Shown: in pieces, positions 7,074 through 16,686 of the stretch
How positions within the stretch are numbered: position 1 is the first letter of the stretch
Layout of the letters: every line of letters starts with the position of its first letter
Assembly: GCA_937974625.1 (NCBI GenBank)
Contig: CALJVJ010000157.1
Location: 1 to 41,597 of the forward strand
Length of the DNA stretch: 41,597 nucleotides
Direction of reading: 5' to 3'
Source of the DNA: an uncultured Saprospiraceae bacterium
GTDB taxonomy: Bacteria; Bacteroidota; Bacteroidia; Chitinophagales; Saprospiraceae
Position numbers and translations under genes: made by a program
Notes under the pieces: generated by a model
What the model saw: the letters and a program-made list of their open reading frames with translations, nothing else
What the model was told of the DNA's origin: nothing
Databases searched by the model: none

Positions 7074-8765
7074 ATGTCAATCGATAAAAAAATCTACGGA
7101 TTTCTATTCTTAAGTTTAATCGCCTTCAATGGTTTATTAGCTCAAATGACGGAAAGGCCTGCTGAAATAGCTTGGAGTAACCCTTACAGCGAGCCGCCTA
7201 AAAGCATGTTGACAAAAATCATTCATACAGATGCAGCAGGCTTTTATGGCTTACGCTTACAAGCAGCGGGTGTAACGGCAGGCAAAGCAGATGTCTTTGT
7301 AGAATATTATTTGAAAGAGGACATGAAATTAAAAATGTCCAAAACTTTAGAGTTGAAATTCAAAAATAAAACCAGAGATTTTGAAGATGTGTTGATGATG
7401 AAGGGAAATAAGATGTATTTTTTGACCTCTTTTAACAATCAGGCTAAAAAGAAAAATTACCTATTTGCCCAATCTGTTAACCTAAAGAATCTTCGCCCTT
7501 CTCCAAAGTTGAATAAAATCTCAGAAGTAGCCACCAAAAATTTATATCAAGAAGGTGGTTTTAGAAGTCATATATCAAAAGATACTTCTAAAATCTTAAT
7601 CTATTCGATGTTACCAAAGAAGAAAAAAGAGCCAGAGCAGTTTTCTTTGCAAGTCTTCGACTCTGACTTTACGGAACTTTGGTCCAAAGAAATTACGTTG
7701 CCCTTTAATGCTAAAAATTTCAGTGTAGAAGAATACCGAGTCGATAACCAAGGGAACGTCTATATGTTAGGCGTTATTTATGAAGACCAGTCAAAGTTTC
7801 GTCGAGGTGGCAAACCTACTTATCAATATGTCTTATTAGCTTATCGCAATAATGGAACAGATGTCGAAGAGTATAAAGTAGATTTAGGAGATAAATTTAT
7901 CACAGATTTGACCTATCGAGTCGCTCGTAATGGCGATTTAGTATTTTCAGGGTTCTATTCTGACAAAGGGAATTATAGTGTCAAAGGCACCTATTTTTTC
8001 CGATTAGACCCAACGACTAAGGAAATCAGTAATAAAAATTTAAAAGCTTTTGATTTTAAATTTATTACAGAATATATGACGGCTAAGAAAGTAGATAAGG
8101 CACGAAAAGCAGATAAAAAAGGAGATAAAAAGAAAGCTCCAGAACTATACCAATACGCTTTAGATGAATTAATTTTAAGAAGTGATGGCGGTGCGGTATT
8201 AATAGCAGAGCAATATTTTGTAGAAGAGCGATATGATAATAATGATTTTGGGCGATATGGCTATGGGGGAAGATATGGCGGTTTTTATGGCAGCCGTTAT
8301 CGTTTCAATCGCTTTAACAATCCCTATGGGTATAATAGTTACCGAGATCAAGTTTATGAGTATAATTATAATGACATCATTGTGGTAAATATCAAACCAA
8401 CAGGAGAAATTGAATGGACTGCCAGAATTCCAAAACAACAAGTAACGACAAATGATTCGGGCTATTTTTCTTCCTATGCAATGTCAATCGTGAAAGATAA
8501 ATTTCATTTTGTCTTTAATGACAATCCCAAAAATTACGACCCGAATGATAAAAGCAATAGATTGTATAATTATAATGGGCGAAATTCTGTCATTACTTTA
8601 GCCACTATTGATAAAGATGGTGCAGTACAAATGGACCCAATATATGACAATCGCCAAGCGGGTATAACCACTCGACCAAAGATATGCAAGCAAATCGGAA
8701 GAAATGAAATGTTGATTTATGGAGAACGAGGCCGAAAGTATCGGTTTGGTAGTTTGAAGTTTTAG
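7074..8765 (+). CDS. Secreted hypothetical protein with Gly/Tyr-rich insert
   Basis: A 563-aa exported protein with a signal peptide (IYGFLFLSLIAFNGLLAQ). The rest reads as a series of beta-strands with recurring phrases such as FSLQVFDSDFTELWSKEITLPF, VDNQGNVYMLGVIYED and ARNGDLVFSGFYSDKG, reminiscent of beta-propeller blades. A low-complexity Gly/Tyr/Arg/Asn-rich insert lies at about residues 386-432, and a Lys/Asp-rich stretch just before it (AKKVDKARKADKKGDKKK). No T9SS signal or lipobox is seen. I do not recognise the family beyond similar uncharacterised Bacteroidota secreted proteins. A very stable terminator follows. Confidence 0.75.
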   Translation: MSIDKKIYGFLFLSLIAFNGLLAQMTERPAEIAWSNPYSEPPKSMLTKIIHTDAAGFYGLRLQAAGVTAGKADVFVEYYLKEDMKLKMSKTLELKFKNKTRDFEDVLMMKGNKMYFLTSFNNQAKKKNYLFAQSVNLKNLRPSPKLNKISEVATKNLYQEGGFRSHISKDTSKILIYSMLPKKKKEPEQFSLQVFDSDFTELWSKEITLPFNAKNFSVEEYRVDNQGNVYMLGVIYEDQSKFRRGGKPTYQYVLLAYRNNGTDVEEYKVDLGDKFITDLTYRVARNGDLVFSGFYSDKGNYSVKGTYFFRLDPTTKEISNKNLKAFDFKFITEYMTAKKVDKARKADKKGDKKKAPELYQYALDELILRSDGGAVLIAEQYFVEERYDNNDFGRYGYGGRYGGFYGSRYRFNRFNNPYGYNSYRDQVYEYNYNDIIVVNIKPTGEIEWTARIPKQQVTTNDSGYFSSYAMSIVKDKFHFVFNDNPKNYDPNDKSNRLYNYNGRNSVITLATIDKDGAVQMDPIYDNRQAGITTRPKICKQIGRNEMLIYGERGRKYRFGSLKF

Positions 8766-8813
8766 AAAACATAAAGGTCTAAACTCGTATAAAAGCAGTA
8801 AATAAAGATAAAT

Positions 8814-8888
8814 CCGTTGTCCTTAAATTATCCGTTGTATTAAAATTTTTCTCTACAACGGATAATTTAAGGACAACGGGTTTTTTAA
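8814..8888 (+). terminator. Intrinsic terminator with 26-bp perfect stem
   Basis: The arms 8814-8839 and 8854-8879 are perfectly complementary over 26 nt around a 14-nt loop, and a run of six T (8881-8886) follows. Within each arm the word CCGTTGT (or its complement) occurs twice. It is far longer than a normal terminator. Confidence 0.75.
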
Positions 8889-9587
8889 TTTTGAATTAAT
8901 AATCTAAGTGAATACCCATAACCTGTTTGTCGATAGCATAATATTTTTCAATATCCCTATTATTTTACATTAGCTTGATTTATTGCGTAACACCAGTTAG
9001 TATTCTGATTCAGAATCTATCCGTATTTAAACTAGATGGACCTGCCCGACTGCCGTTTTGGGTGGGTGGGTTTATGATGTATGAGATATGATGTATGATT
9101 TATGTTTCGCCCAAAAATCTACCTACTATATGAAGCAACCTTGCCGCATACCTGACAAAAAATCGTAAATCTTTCCGCGTACCGAGCATACAATATCAAA
9201 AAAACCTATTTTTGCGCTTGTAGAATAAAAAAAAGCTATTCAGCCCTATTTTCTCCCTTAATACATCTTTACAGACTACTGATAATCAATTAAAAATGAA
9301 TTAATACATTTTTAATTTATCATTTAATGTACCCCTGTGCGGATTCCAACGTTTTTACAAATTACGTGTAATTGACAAACCTTAGATTACCTTAAAATAT
9401 AAACAATAAAAGGTATTAGTAGGCGTTCTTTTTATCGTCCAAGAAAAACCAATAGAAATAAACCAAAAAAATAATGGTTAGCAAATCAATTTTAGATAGT
9501 TAGCGTAATGCTATGCAATTAGGCTTCACTAAATCATAAGGTTTGAAAACCATATTATACTTTTTGTCCTTAAAATCTTTCATTTTT
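8889..9587. other. Intergenic region upstream of the large adhesin
   Basis: About 700 nt without a convincing gene. It has a low-complexity stretch of iterated ATGATGTATGA-like words (9073-9104) next to a GGGTGGGTGGG run (9060-9070), and a small palindrome ATTCTGATTCAGAAT (9002-9016). No consensus promoter box was found close to the adhesin start. Confidence 0.4.
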
Positions 9588-12500
9588 ATGTGTAAACGCA
9601 TAATCCCTTTTACATTTTCTCTGCTATTTGCAGTTGTTGCTATGGCGCAAGATATCCGAACTGCAAAATTTAATCCTGCTGATTTCCGAAATACCAATGC
9701 TAGTGCAAGAGTGCCTTGTGATGATAGTCAAGTAGGAGGTCCAATTACCTTTGAAAATATTCAAGGACAAAGTAATTCATCTCCAGCCATTGGAGAAACC
9801 ATATTTTTATGTGCCAATGACAGTTTTAATATAAATGACATTGGACTTAACGCTGTTTTTAATGGAGATCCTACTATTTATGCAGATGCAGGAGTAGGTT
9901 TTGCAATTTATGATTGTATGCCAACGGTAGATGGTCCAGATATTACAACCATATTAACCGATTGTCTAATAGATGACCCAATGGAGTCTGGAGAGATAAA
10001 GTTGGCAGTTGATGCTGATGACCCATTTAGTGGTAGTACAACTTTTAGAAATGTAGGATTTACAAATGGTGTAGATGTACCAAATACATTTAATAATGGG
10101 GCGCCTACCCAATGGTGGTTTGCTCCAATAACGATAGATTCCATAGGTGCGGATGATTATACTTATAAACAAACCCCTTCTGGACAATGCGTATCGGTTG
10201 GTTTAGACCAAATTTTCTCAGTAGTCTATTTAAATCCAGTGGAATTTGTTAATGTAACATATCCTTTTGGCGGTGATGGTAGTATGGTAAGGTTGAATGT
10301 AACTGGCGGATTACCTGAATTTGATAATACTCAGAATTATAATTTTGAAATTATTAATGTAAGCGATGCTAGTATTAGAGGTAGTGTCATAGGAGGAGGC
10401 TTAGGACATCGAGCGTTTCCTGAAATACAGGTACCTTGCCCTGGGGACTATCGGATACGAATTACAGATGGCAGAAGTTGTGCATTAGAAACGGTTATTA
10501 CAATGGATCAATTTGTAAAACCAACAAATCCATTAGAAATAATTATAGAAAGCCCAGCAGGTGCTACAATTGGTCAAGAATTTTGTGTAGATGTAACCAC
10601 TGAAAATTTCGATAGCATAGTAGGAGGTACTTTATATATGTGTTGGGACCCAACAGTGCTCGAATTCCAAAAGGTAGATAATGTAATTTCTACCACTTGG
10701 TTATTTGGCGAATCCTTAGTAGACAATGGTGCCTTGATACCAAATTTTTTAGAGCCAGACTTTAATGGGGGTACCTCTTTACCTGATGGAACGGTGTTGT
10801 TCAGCATGTGTTTTGTGCCTATTTCCATAGGAATGGGATCTACAAAAGTAGAATTTTGTACAGATGACCCAAGACCAGATTCTAATAATCCTCCTGATAT
10901 AATTATTGCTCCAGGGAGTCAAATCCCCTTTCCAGATGACCCAGCTAATAATGGTCAGCCTATTATTATAACAGACCCTGATGCTTTAAATGTACTTTTA
11001 ATCGATGATGAAATAAAAGATGCCTGTGTAGGAAGAGATAATGGTAGTTTTGCTATTCAAGTACTAGGAGGAATTCCTCCATACCAAGCTACCGCAAGAA
11101 ATGTATTGACTGGACAGGTCGATGGTCCAATTACTATAACTGAGCAAGATGGAATAGGTTTATTCAGTGGATTAGCACCTGGAGATTATACTTACGAGGT
11201 AGTTGATGCGACCACAGCCCCAGACACAAAGTTTTCTGGAACCCTCGGTCCAGTAAACATTCGGTCAGCCAATTTAGGGGTAAATGGATTAATCGTATCC
11301 ACACCAACTTGTAATGGTGATAGTGATGGGGTATTACAAGCTCAGGTATCTTTAGATGGTGTAATAGTGGACGATGTAAGTTCCTATAGTTTTATTTGGA
11401 TAGATGCAATGGGAGATACAATTCCAGATGAAGATGAGGAGCTACTAAGTGGCTTAACATTTGGGCAGTATCAGATTACTGCTATGAGTAATAATGGATG
11501 TTCTGCCTCAGACTTAGGTGCAACACTGACTCAGCCAGCAGCAATGGATGTTACTCCAACCTCCATCGACGCCTCTTGTTCAGGGGTTATGGATGGTTCA
11601 ATTAACCTAACAGATATAGATGGAGGAACAGGGCCGTTTACCTTTAATTGGTCCGATGGAAGTGACCAAGCTACAAACAATAATATTGCCTCAGGAAAAT
11701 ATTTATTCACAATTACAGATGTAGGTGGATGTGAATTAGTAGATTCTTTTTCACTCTCTGCTGAAAATGAATTTTCTGTTAGATTAGCAGATATAGAGCA
11801 TGTACAATGTTTTGGTTTTGATAATGGTTTCTTAAATGTCAACAGAACCATTGATGATGGAACTGGCGCAACTGGTACCTTTAATTTCATGTGGTCCAAC
11901 AATGTAACTGATGTAGGAGGTGTTAACAGTATTTCCAGTATTGCAAGTAATTTAGCCCCTGGTAGTTATTCTGTTACCCTCACCAATGATGCTTTACCAG
12001 GATGTGAAGCAACAGAAACCTTTGAAATCACAGAACCCGATTCTTTATTGATTCAAAATATAGACATCACGAATGTATCTTCTTGTAGTTTGACAAACCC
12101 AGACGGTGGAGCTGCTGCAACTATTACAGGGGGAACCATTTCCACTGACTATCAATATACTTGGATAGATACTATGGATATGACCATTGGAGCAACAGCT
12201 GAAGTCATGAACCAAGCCTCTGGTAAGATTACGCTTTCAGTAGAAGATGATAAGGGATGTATTACTGTTAAAGATACAATAATAGGAACACCACCACCAC
12301 CACAGATTGATTTCTTTAATCCTGTAGATTTAAACTGTGCAACCGATGTAGGTGAACTTCGAGTAGTTGCGGTACCTGGACGTTCAGGTGTGCTACCATT
12401 GACTTACCAATGGGAACATGACGCTAGTTTACCTGCAGATGCTGATAGAGCAAATAATCTTAGTCCAGGTAAGTATCAAGTAACAGTTATTGATGCAGAC

Positions 12501-14357
12501 GGTTGTGCTTCTATAGATAGTACACTAATAACTTCACCAGAAATCATCCGAACAGACACGGTAATTTTTATCAAAGAGCCTTGTTTTGGAGTAGATGATG
12601 GCTCCTTGTCTGTTACTTTAGCAGGTGGCGTATCGAATAACTACCAAATAGAATGGACAGCATTAGGAGAAACAGATGCTTTAGGGACTAATACCCTTTT
12701 ATCAAATGTTACTTCAGGTGACTTTGCCTTATCCGTACTTGATGATAATAATTGTCCATTTGATACGATTATAACTTTAAATAGTATCCCCAAAATAGAA
12801 ATCACCTTTGATGAAGCTAATAAGACAGGCGTAGATTGTTTTGATACCGTCAACCCTGCTGATTGTAATGGTTTTGTTTCCGCTACAGCTGCATACGAAA
12901 CTGTTGGAGGCGGAGCATTTACCTTTACTTGGGATGCGACTAATGAAACTTCAGGAGCAACCACTAACATGTTTAGTTCAAATTCATTGTGTGCAGGAAT
13001 GCAAGCCCTAACCGTTTCAGATGGTCAATGTGAAGTAACGGACTCAGTAGATATACCTAGTCCAGCTAGATTAGAGTTTGATGAAGCGAGCGCTACTATT
13101 ACTCCTGCGACCTGTTTTGGAGATGTAGACGGAGTTGCAGAAATAGCAGCTACAGGTGGTACAGGTGGTTTTACCTTTACTTGGCCTGATGGAGGCAACG
13201 AAACAACTAAGATGGGTTTAGCAGCTAACATTTATCAAATCACTATTACAGATGGAAATAATTGTATTACTACCCATGATGTAGAAATTACACAACCAGA
13301 TGCCCCCTTAACTGCAAGCATTGACATGGATAATACCAATGGGGTAATATGTCAAGGAGACGCAGACGGTTTAATTACCGTTTTAGTAGAAGGTGGTAAT
13401 GGTGACTATAATTATACTTGGACAGATAATGTATCCAATATCAATTCAGCAGCAGGTTTATCTCCAGGTAATTATATTATTATCGTAACGGATAGTAAAG
13501 ATTGTGAAGCCAATACAGATTTTCTAGTAGAAGAACCTCAGCCAATAACTGCACAAATAGATTTCGACCCAATTCAATGCTTTGGTTTCCAAACTGGCAT
13601 CAGAATTATCTCTCCAACAGGAGGAAATGGTAACGACTATAGCTTTGCAGTAGACAATTCTCCAGCACGTCCTTCTGATGAATCTATAACAGATTTTGGT
13701 GGTGAAAAATTAATTTCTCTATTTGATGCAACGGGATGTAGAGTGGATACGATGATTACAATTCCTCAACCTAGAGACTTATTAGTGGACTTTGCTGAAA
13801 ATTTAGTAGAAGTAGATTTAGGTGGAGAAATTCCAATTAAGTTATTAATAGATGGAGACGCTCCCGTTTCAGAAATTTTCTGGACACAAGATGGTGGAGA
13901 AGTGAATGATTCTGTTTTCACTTGTATTGGTATACCTTGTGATAATCCAACTGTTAATCCGTTAAATAATACCCTATTTACTGCCTTTGTAACAGATGCC
14001 AATGGGTGTATGTCCGAAGCAAGTATTCAAGTAGATGTAGATAAAAATAGAAACGTATACATTCCGAATGTTTTTGCCCCGAATAATGCAGGCTTTGATA
14101 CCAACGACCTATTTGGCGTTTTCACTGGGAGTGGCGTAAGCAAAATTAATTATGCGAAGGTATTCAACCGTTGGGGAACAATGGTAGCAGATATACCAGA
14201 AACGCCAGTTCAAGGCATAGGAGAAGTGGTACAAGTTTGGGATGGTCAGCTAAAAGGACAAAAAGCCAATCAAGGTGTGTATATATACATTATTGAAATT
14301 GAGTTTATTGATGGGCAGAAGTTATTGTATCGAGGCGATGTTGCTTTATTGAGATAG
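9588..14357 (+). CDS. SprB-like repeat adhesin with T9SS/gliding C-terminal domain
   Basis: A 1589-aa surface protein. The start at 9588 gives a signal peptide (MCKRIIPFTFSLLFAVVAMAQ); an in-frame ATG 15 codons earlier would spoil it. Residues about 324-427 look like a cohesin-type beta-sandwich (GQEFCVDVTTENFDSIVGGTL, WDPTVLEF, PDGTVLFSMCFVP). From about 476 to 1390 I count eleven SprB-like repeats, each opening with a Cys motif of the CFGxxDG type (CFGVDDGSL, CFGDVDGVA, CQGDADGLI) and ending near PGxYxxxVTD. Residues about 1488-1585 form a gliding-motility-associated CHU_C domain (VYIPNVFAPN, KVFNRWGTMV, GVYIYIIEI), the type B T9SS signal. By analogy with SprB it is an adhesin at the cell surface. 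Confidence 0.9.
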   Translation: MCKRIIPFTFSLLFAVVAMAQDIRTAKFNPADFRNTNASARVPCDDSQVGGPITFENIQGQSNSSPAIGETIFLCANDSFNINDIGLNAVFNGDPTIYADAGVGFAIYDCMPTVDGPDITTILTDCLIDDPMESGEIKLAVDADDPFSGSTTFRNVGFTNGVDVPNTFNNGAPTQWWFAPITIDSIGADDYTYKQTPSGQCVSVGLDQIFSVVYLNPVEFVNVTYPFGGDGSMVRLNVTGGLPEFDNTQNYNFEIINVSDASIRGSVIGGGLGHRAFPEIQVPCPGDYRIRITDGRSCALETVITMDQFVKPTNPLEIIIESPAGATIGQEFCVDVTTENFDSIVGGTLYMCWDPTVLEFQKVDNVISTTWLFGESLVDNGALIPNFLEPDFNGGTSLPDGTVLFSMCFVPISIGMGSTKVEFCTDDPRPDSNNPPDIIIAPGSQIPFPDDPANNGQPIIITDPDALNVLLIDDEIKDACVGRDNGSFAIQVLGGIPPYQATARNVLTGQVDGPITITEQDGIGLFSGLAPGDYTYEVVDATTAPDTKFSGTLGPVNIRSANLGVNGLIVSTPTCNGDSDGVLQAQVSLDGVIVDDVSSYSFIWIDAMGDTIPDEDEELLSGLTFGQYQITAMSNNGCSASDLGATLTQPAAMDVTPTSIDASCSGVMDGSINLTDIDGGTGPFTFNWSDGSDQATNNNIASGKYLFTITDVGGCELVDSFSLSAENEFSVRLADIEHVQCFGFDNGFLNVNRTIDDGTGATGTFNFMWSNNVTDVGGVNSISSIASNLAPGSYSVTLTNDALPGCEATETFEITEPDSLLIQNIDITNVSSCSLTNPDGGAAATITGGTISTDYQYTWIDTMDMTIGATAEVMNQASGKITLSVEDDKGCITVKDTIIGTPPPPQIDFFNPVDLNCATDVGELRVVAVPGRSGVLPLTYQWEHDASLPADADRANNLSPGKYQVTVIDADGCASIDSTLITSPEIIRTDTVIFIKEPCFGVDDGSLSVTLAGGVSNNYQIEWTALGETDALGTNTLLSNVTSGDFALSVLDDNNCPFDTIITLNSIPKIEITFDEANKTGVDCFDTVNPADCNGFVSATAAYETVGGGAFTFTWDATNETSGATTNMFSSNSLCAGMQALTVSDGQCEVTDSVDIPSPARLEFDEASATITPATCFGDVDGVAEIAATGGTGGFTFTWPDGGNETTKMGLAANIYQITITDGNNCITTHDVEITQPDAPLTASIDMDNTNGVICQGDADGLITVLVEGGNGDYNYTWTDNVSNINSAAGLSPGNYIIIVTDSKDCEANTDFLVEEPQPITAQIDFDPIQCFGFQTGIRIISPTGGNGNDYSFAVDNSPARPSDESITDFGGEKLISLFDATGCRVDTMITIPQPRDLLVDFAENLVEVDLGGEIPIKLLIDGDAPVSEIFWTQDGGEVNDSVFTCIGIPCDNPTVNPLNNTLFTAFVTDANGCMSEASIQVDVDKNRNVYIPNVFAPNNAGFDTNDLFGVFTGSGVSKINYAKVFNRWGTMVADIPETPVQGIGEVVQVWDGQLKGQKANQGVYIYIIEIEFIDGQKLLYRGDVALLR

Positions 14358-14394
14358 CTTATCGCAAAGGGCAGAGAGCGAAAGGCTTAGCGCC

Positions 14395-14430
14395 AAAAAG
14401 AGCGTTTCTAGTGATAGGAACGCTCTTTTT
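14395..14430 (+). terminator. Intrinsic terminator after the adhesin gene
   Basis: 16-nt arms (14395-14410 and 14415-14430) are complementary apart from one G-U pair, with a 4-nt loop. The right arm ends in a T-run. The left arm starts with an A-run, so it could also work in the opposite direction. Confidence 0.75.
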
Positions 14431-14482
14431 TATTGGCTTTGTTTATTATTTAGGATATTTAAGTTTTTATACTATATTTCAC

Positions 14483-14715
14483 ACAACGCCTCAACGAACA
14501 CAACGATTTAACAATTAGCTTATCGTAAACATTATATCATAGCTCTATAGATAGCTATCGGAATGACAAACTAATTTTGTTCAAGTAGGTGCTTGGACAA
14601 ATTAATATTAATATTTCTCATCCCGATAGCTATCGGGACCTCAACGACACAACAATTTAACAATCAACATTTTAGACTGTTGTGCCGTAGTGTCGTAGTG
14701 AGAAATTAAATAGGC
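14483..14715. repeat. Complex intergenic repeat region
   Basis: Two near-copies of a CCTCAACGA(A)CACAACnATTTAACAAT segment begin near 14488 and 14638. The second is followed by an inverted partner (14677-14702, GTTGTG and GTAGTG words). Between them, GATAGCTATCGG occurs twice, the second time as the perfect 16-bp palindrome at 14622-14637. The CACAACG words resemble the hairpin at 57-112. Confidence 0.5.
14622..14637. repeat. 16-bp perfect palindrome
   Basis: CCCGATAGCTATCGGG, fully self-complementary. A degenerate version lies at 14548-14561. I recall this palindrome as recurring in Bacteroidota intergenic DNA, but that needs a genome-wide count. Possible protein-binding or selfish repeat. 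Confidence 0.5.
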
Positions 14716-14727
14716 CTATTTAAGTAC

Positions 14728-15327
14728 TTAACCTCCCTTTTTAGTAAAAAAGACTTTCCACCAACGATATCCTTGTAGCAATAAGATAGGTGTTGCATGC
14801 ACCAAAGCAGGTTTCCAGTGATAATGGACAAATGCCCAATGTAGGAAGACCAACAGCGCTGCTAAATAACCCCAATTATGAATTTTCTTCCATGTAATTT
14901 TTAAGCTTTTTACCCATCCATCTGTGCTAGTAATCACCATAGGAATCCAAATAGCAAAACCTATCCATGCGGTGAGTAACCCAATCTCAAAAAACTCACT
15001 AGCTACTTGACTGGTTGGTACTTCTACTAAATAAGCGATTGTATGATATAATCCATAGGCAAAAGCAGCTACCCCAAAATATCGTTTATTTCGATTGAGC
15101 CATTTAGGAAATTTGTAGGTAGGCAGCAGCATTACTAAAGGAGTTGCAATTAATGAAAAAACCAAAAATCTTGCACTAAATTCTCCTGTCGCATGCATGA
15201 GACTTTCGTATGTCATTCTGCCGTTTAATAACCCAATGGTAAACATCAATCCGGGCAGCATGATAAAAGCCCAAAGAATAAATTTGTGTCTCCACCAGGG
15301 TAACTGTAGTTTATTACCGAGTCCCAT
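14728..15327 (-). CDS. MsrQ-like ferric-reductase transmembrane cytochrome
   Basis: A 199-aa protein with about six membrane helices and the histidine pattern of the ferric-reductase-like (FRD)/MsrQ fold: H45 in LMHATGEFSAR, a His in YGLYHTIAYL, and paired His in KKIHNWGY and VFLHWAFVHYHW, which would ligate heme b. MsrQ passes electrons from the quinone pool to the periplasmic methionine sulfoxide reductase MsrP. No msrP is next to it, so the partner is unknown or encoded elsewhere. The gene is monocistronic, minus strand, convergent with the adhesin. Confidence 0.8.
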   Translation of the reverse strand: MGLGNKLQLPWWRHKFILWAFIMLPGLMFTIGLLNGRMTYESLMHATGEFSARFLVFSLIATPLVMLLPTYKFPKWLNRNKRYFGVAAFAYGLYHTIAYLVEVPTSQVASEFFEIGLLTAWIGFAIWIPMVITSTDGWVKSLKITWKKIHNWGYLAALLVFLHWAFVHYHWKPALVHATPILLLQGYRWWKVFFTKKGG

Positions 15328-15729
15328 TTTTCTATTTTTAGTTTTATGCTGATTAAATAACTTTGAAAAATAGATTTACCTTTTTTCAATTAATAAATTT
15401 ATTTTTCATTATTGCCAAGGCGTAAGTAGTTCACGGAATTAAAGGAAAGAGCAAGTTCAAGTATCAAGTTCAAAAAGTAGCTATTAAATCCTTTGCGCTT
15501 GAACTTAAGAAAATGAAGTGTTTCTCTTAAGGGAGTTGTAAATATCATAATACTTCATTGTTTTCCAAAAAAATCAAAAAAAAGAAAGAGGTAGATAGGA
15601 AAAGAATCAAAAAAAAACACTCAAAACCTACAATTATCGCTTTTTTTCAAGTAATCGTCGATAAAATGCGGGAACTTTAATATATTTTGATAGCTTTATG
15701 ATATCAATTTAATATCAAAATCTATCATT
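15328..15729. other. Intergenic region before the SPFH gene
   Basis: It contains a word-repeat element (15451-15509). Just ahead of the SPFH gene is an AT-rich dyad (GATATCAATTTAATATC and flanking GATAG/CTATC), which may be regulatory. No gene seen. Confidence 0.4.
15451..15509. repeat. Word-repeat hairpin, CAAGTTCAAG type
   Basis: CAAGTTCAAG and TCAAGTTCAA words (15451-15473) are followed after about 20 nt by the inverted word GCTTGAACTTAAG (15497-15509). The same words in the same arrangement occur at 34911-34980. Confidence 0.5.
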
Positions 15730-16584
15730 ATGGAAGAAAGGATAAATAATCCAATATCGGGATACCCAATGCTCTTTGTAGTATTGGCAGCGATAGGAGG
15801 AGCGATATATGCAGGCATAAATACATTAAACCCTGCATTTATTATCCCCTTCATTTTACTAGCAATATTATTAATAAAAGGATTCTTTTTTGTTAATCCA
15901 AATGATTCCAAGGTATTAGTATTATTTGGGGATTATAAAGGAACCGTAAAAAAGAATGGTTTTTTCTGGACCAATCCATTTTATGCCATCCAAGGAATTT
16001 CATTGAGAGCAAGAAACTTTGAAAGTGAAAAAATCAAAGTAAATGACCTTTTAGGTAATCCGATTCTCATCAGTGCCATTTTAGTTTGGCGTGTGAAGAA
16101 TACTTATAAAGCAGCATTTGAAGTAGATTATTATGAAAGTTTTGTAAAAATTCAAGCAGATGCAGCAGTCAGAAAATTAGCAGGTTCTTATCCTTACGAT
16201 AACTTTGACGATGAGCAATCAGACATCACCTTACGTTCTGGTATGCAAGAAGTGAATGAAGCAATGGAAGCAGAGTTATCAGAAAGATTGGCGATATCTG
16301 GGATAGAAGTATTAGAAGCAAGAATTGGGTATTTGGCTTATGCCCCTGAAATTGCCAGTGCGATGTTGAAAAGACAGCAAGCGGAAGCAATCGTAGCTGC
16401 TCGTTTCAAAATAGTAGAAGGAGCCGTCGGCATGGTTGAAATTGCCTTAGCTGAATTATCCAAAAAGCAAGTTATCGAACTTGACAAAGAGCAAAAAGCT
16501 ATAATGGTCAATAACCTAATGGTGGTGCTTTGTTCAGATAAGGAAGCAACGCCTGTTCTTAATTCAGGGACTTTACATCAGTAA
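15730..16584 (+). CDS. SPFH/Band 7 membrane-scaffold protein
   Basis: A 284-aa SPFH-domain protein of the stomatin/flotillin superfamily. The N-terminus is membrane-embedded (two hydrophobic stretches, about 12-55). The SPFH core follows: DSKVLVLFGDYKGTVKKNGFFWTNPF, LRARNFESEKIKVNDLLGNPI and ILVWRVKNTYKAAFEV. A helical part (ASAMLKRQQAEAIVAARFKIVEGAVGMVE, about 216-245) probably drives oligomerisation. Such proteins organise membrane microdomains or protease complexes. The next gene (16687) encodes a small DNA-binding-like protein on the same strand 102 nt away. Partner unknown. Confidence 0.88.
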   Translation: MEERINNPISGYPMLFVVLAAIGGAIYAGINTLNPAFIIPFILLAILLIKGFFFVNPNDSKVLVLFGDYKGTVKKNGFFWTNPFYAIQGISLRARNFESEKIKVNDLLGNPILISAILVWRVKNTYKAAFEVDYYESFVKIQADAAVRKLAGSYPYDNFDDEQSDITLRSGMQEVNEAMEAELSERLAISGIEVLEARIGYLAYAPEIASAMLKRQQAEAIVAARFKIVEGAVGMVEIALAELSKKQVIELDKEQKAIMVNNLMVVLCSDKEATPVLNSGTLHQ

Positions 16585-16588
16585 AATA

Positions 16589-16680
16589 GGTTCAAAGGTG
16601 TAGAGGTATAAGGGTACAAAGGTTGGGCTATTCCACTTTTGCACCACTATACCTCTATACATTTATACCTCTAAACCTTT
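16589..16680. repeat. Word-repeat hairpin, TAGAGGTATA type
   Basis: This fills almost all the space between the SPFH gene and the next gene. GGTGTAGAGGTATA on the left pairs nearly perfectly with TATACCTCTATAC on the right, and TATACCTCTA is repeated again before CCTTT. Similar words occur at 41274-41297. It may affect co-transcription of the two genes. Confidence 0.5.
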
Positions 16681-16686
16681 AATCCA

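Noticed and set aside
11531..11902. 123-codon minus-strand frame inside the adhesin gene
   Set aside because: Shadow of the SprB-like repeats; no domain or start signal.
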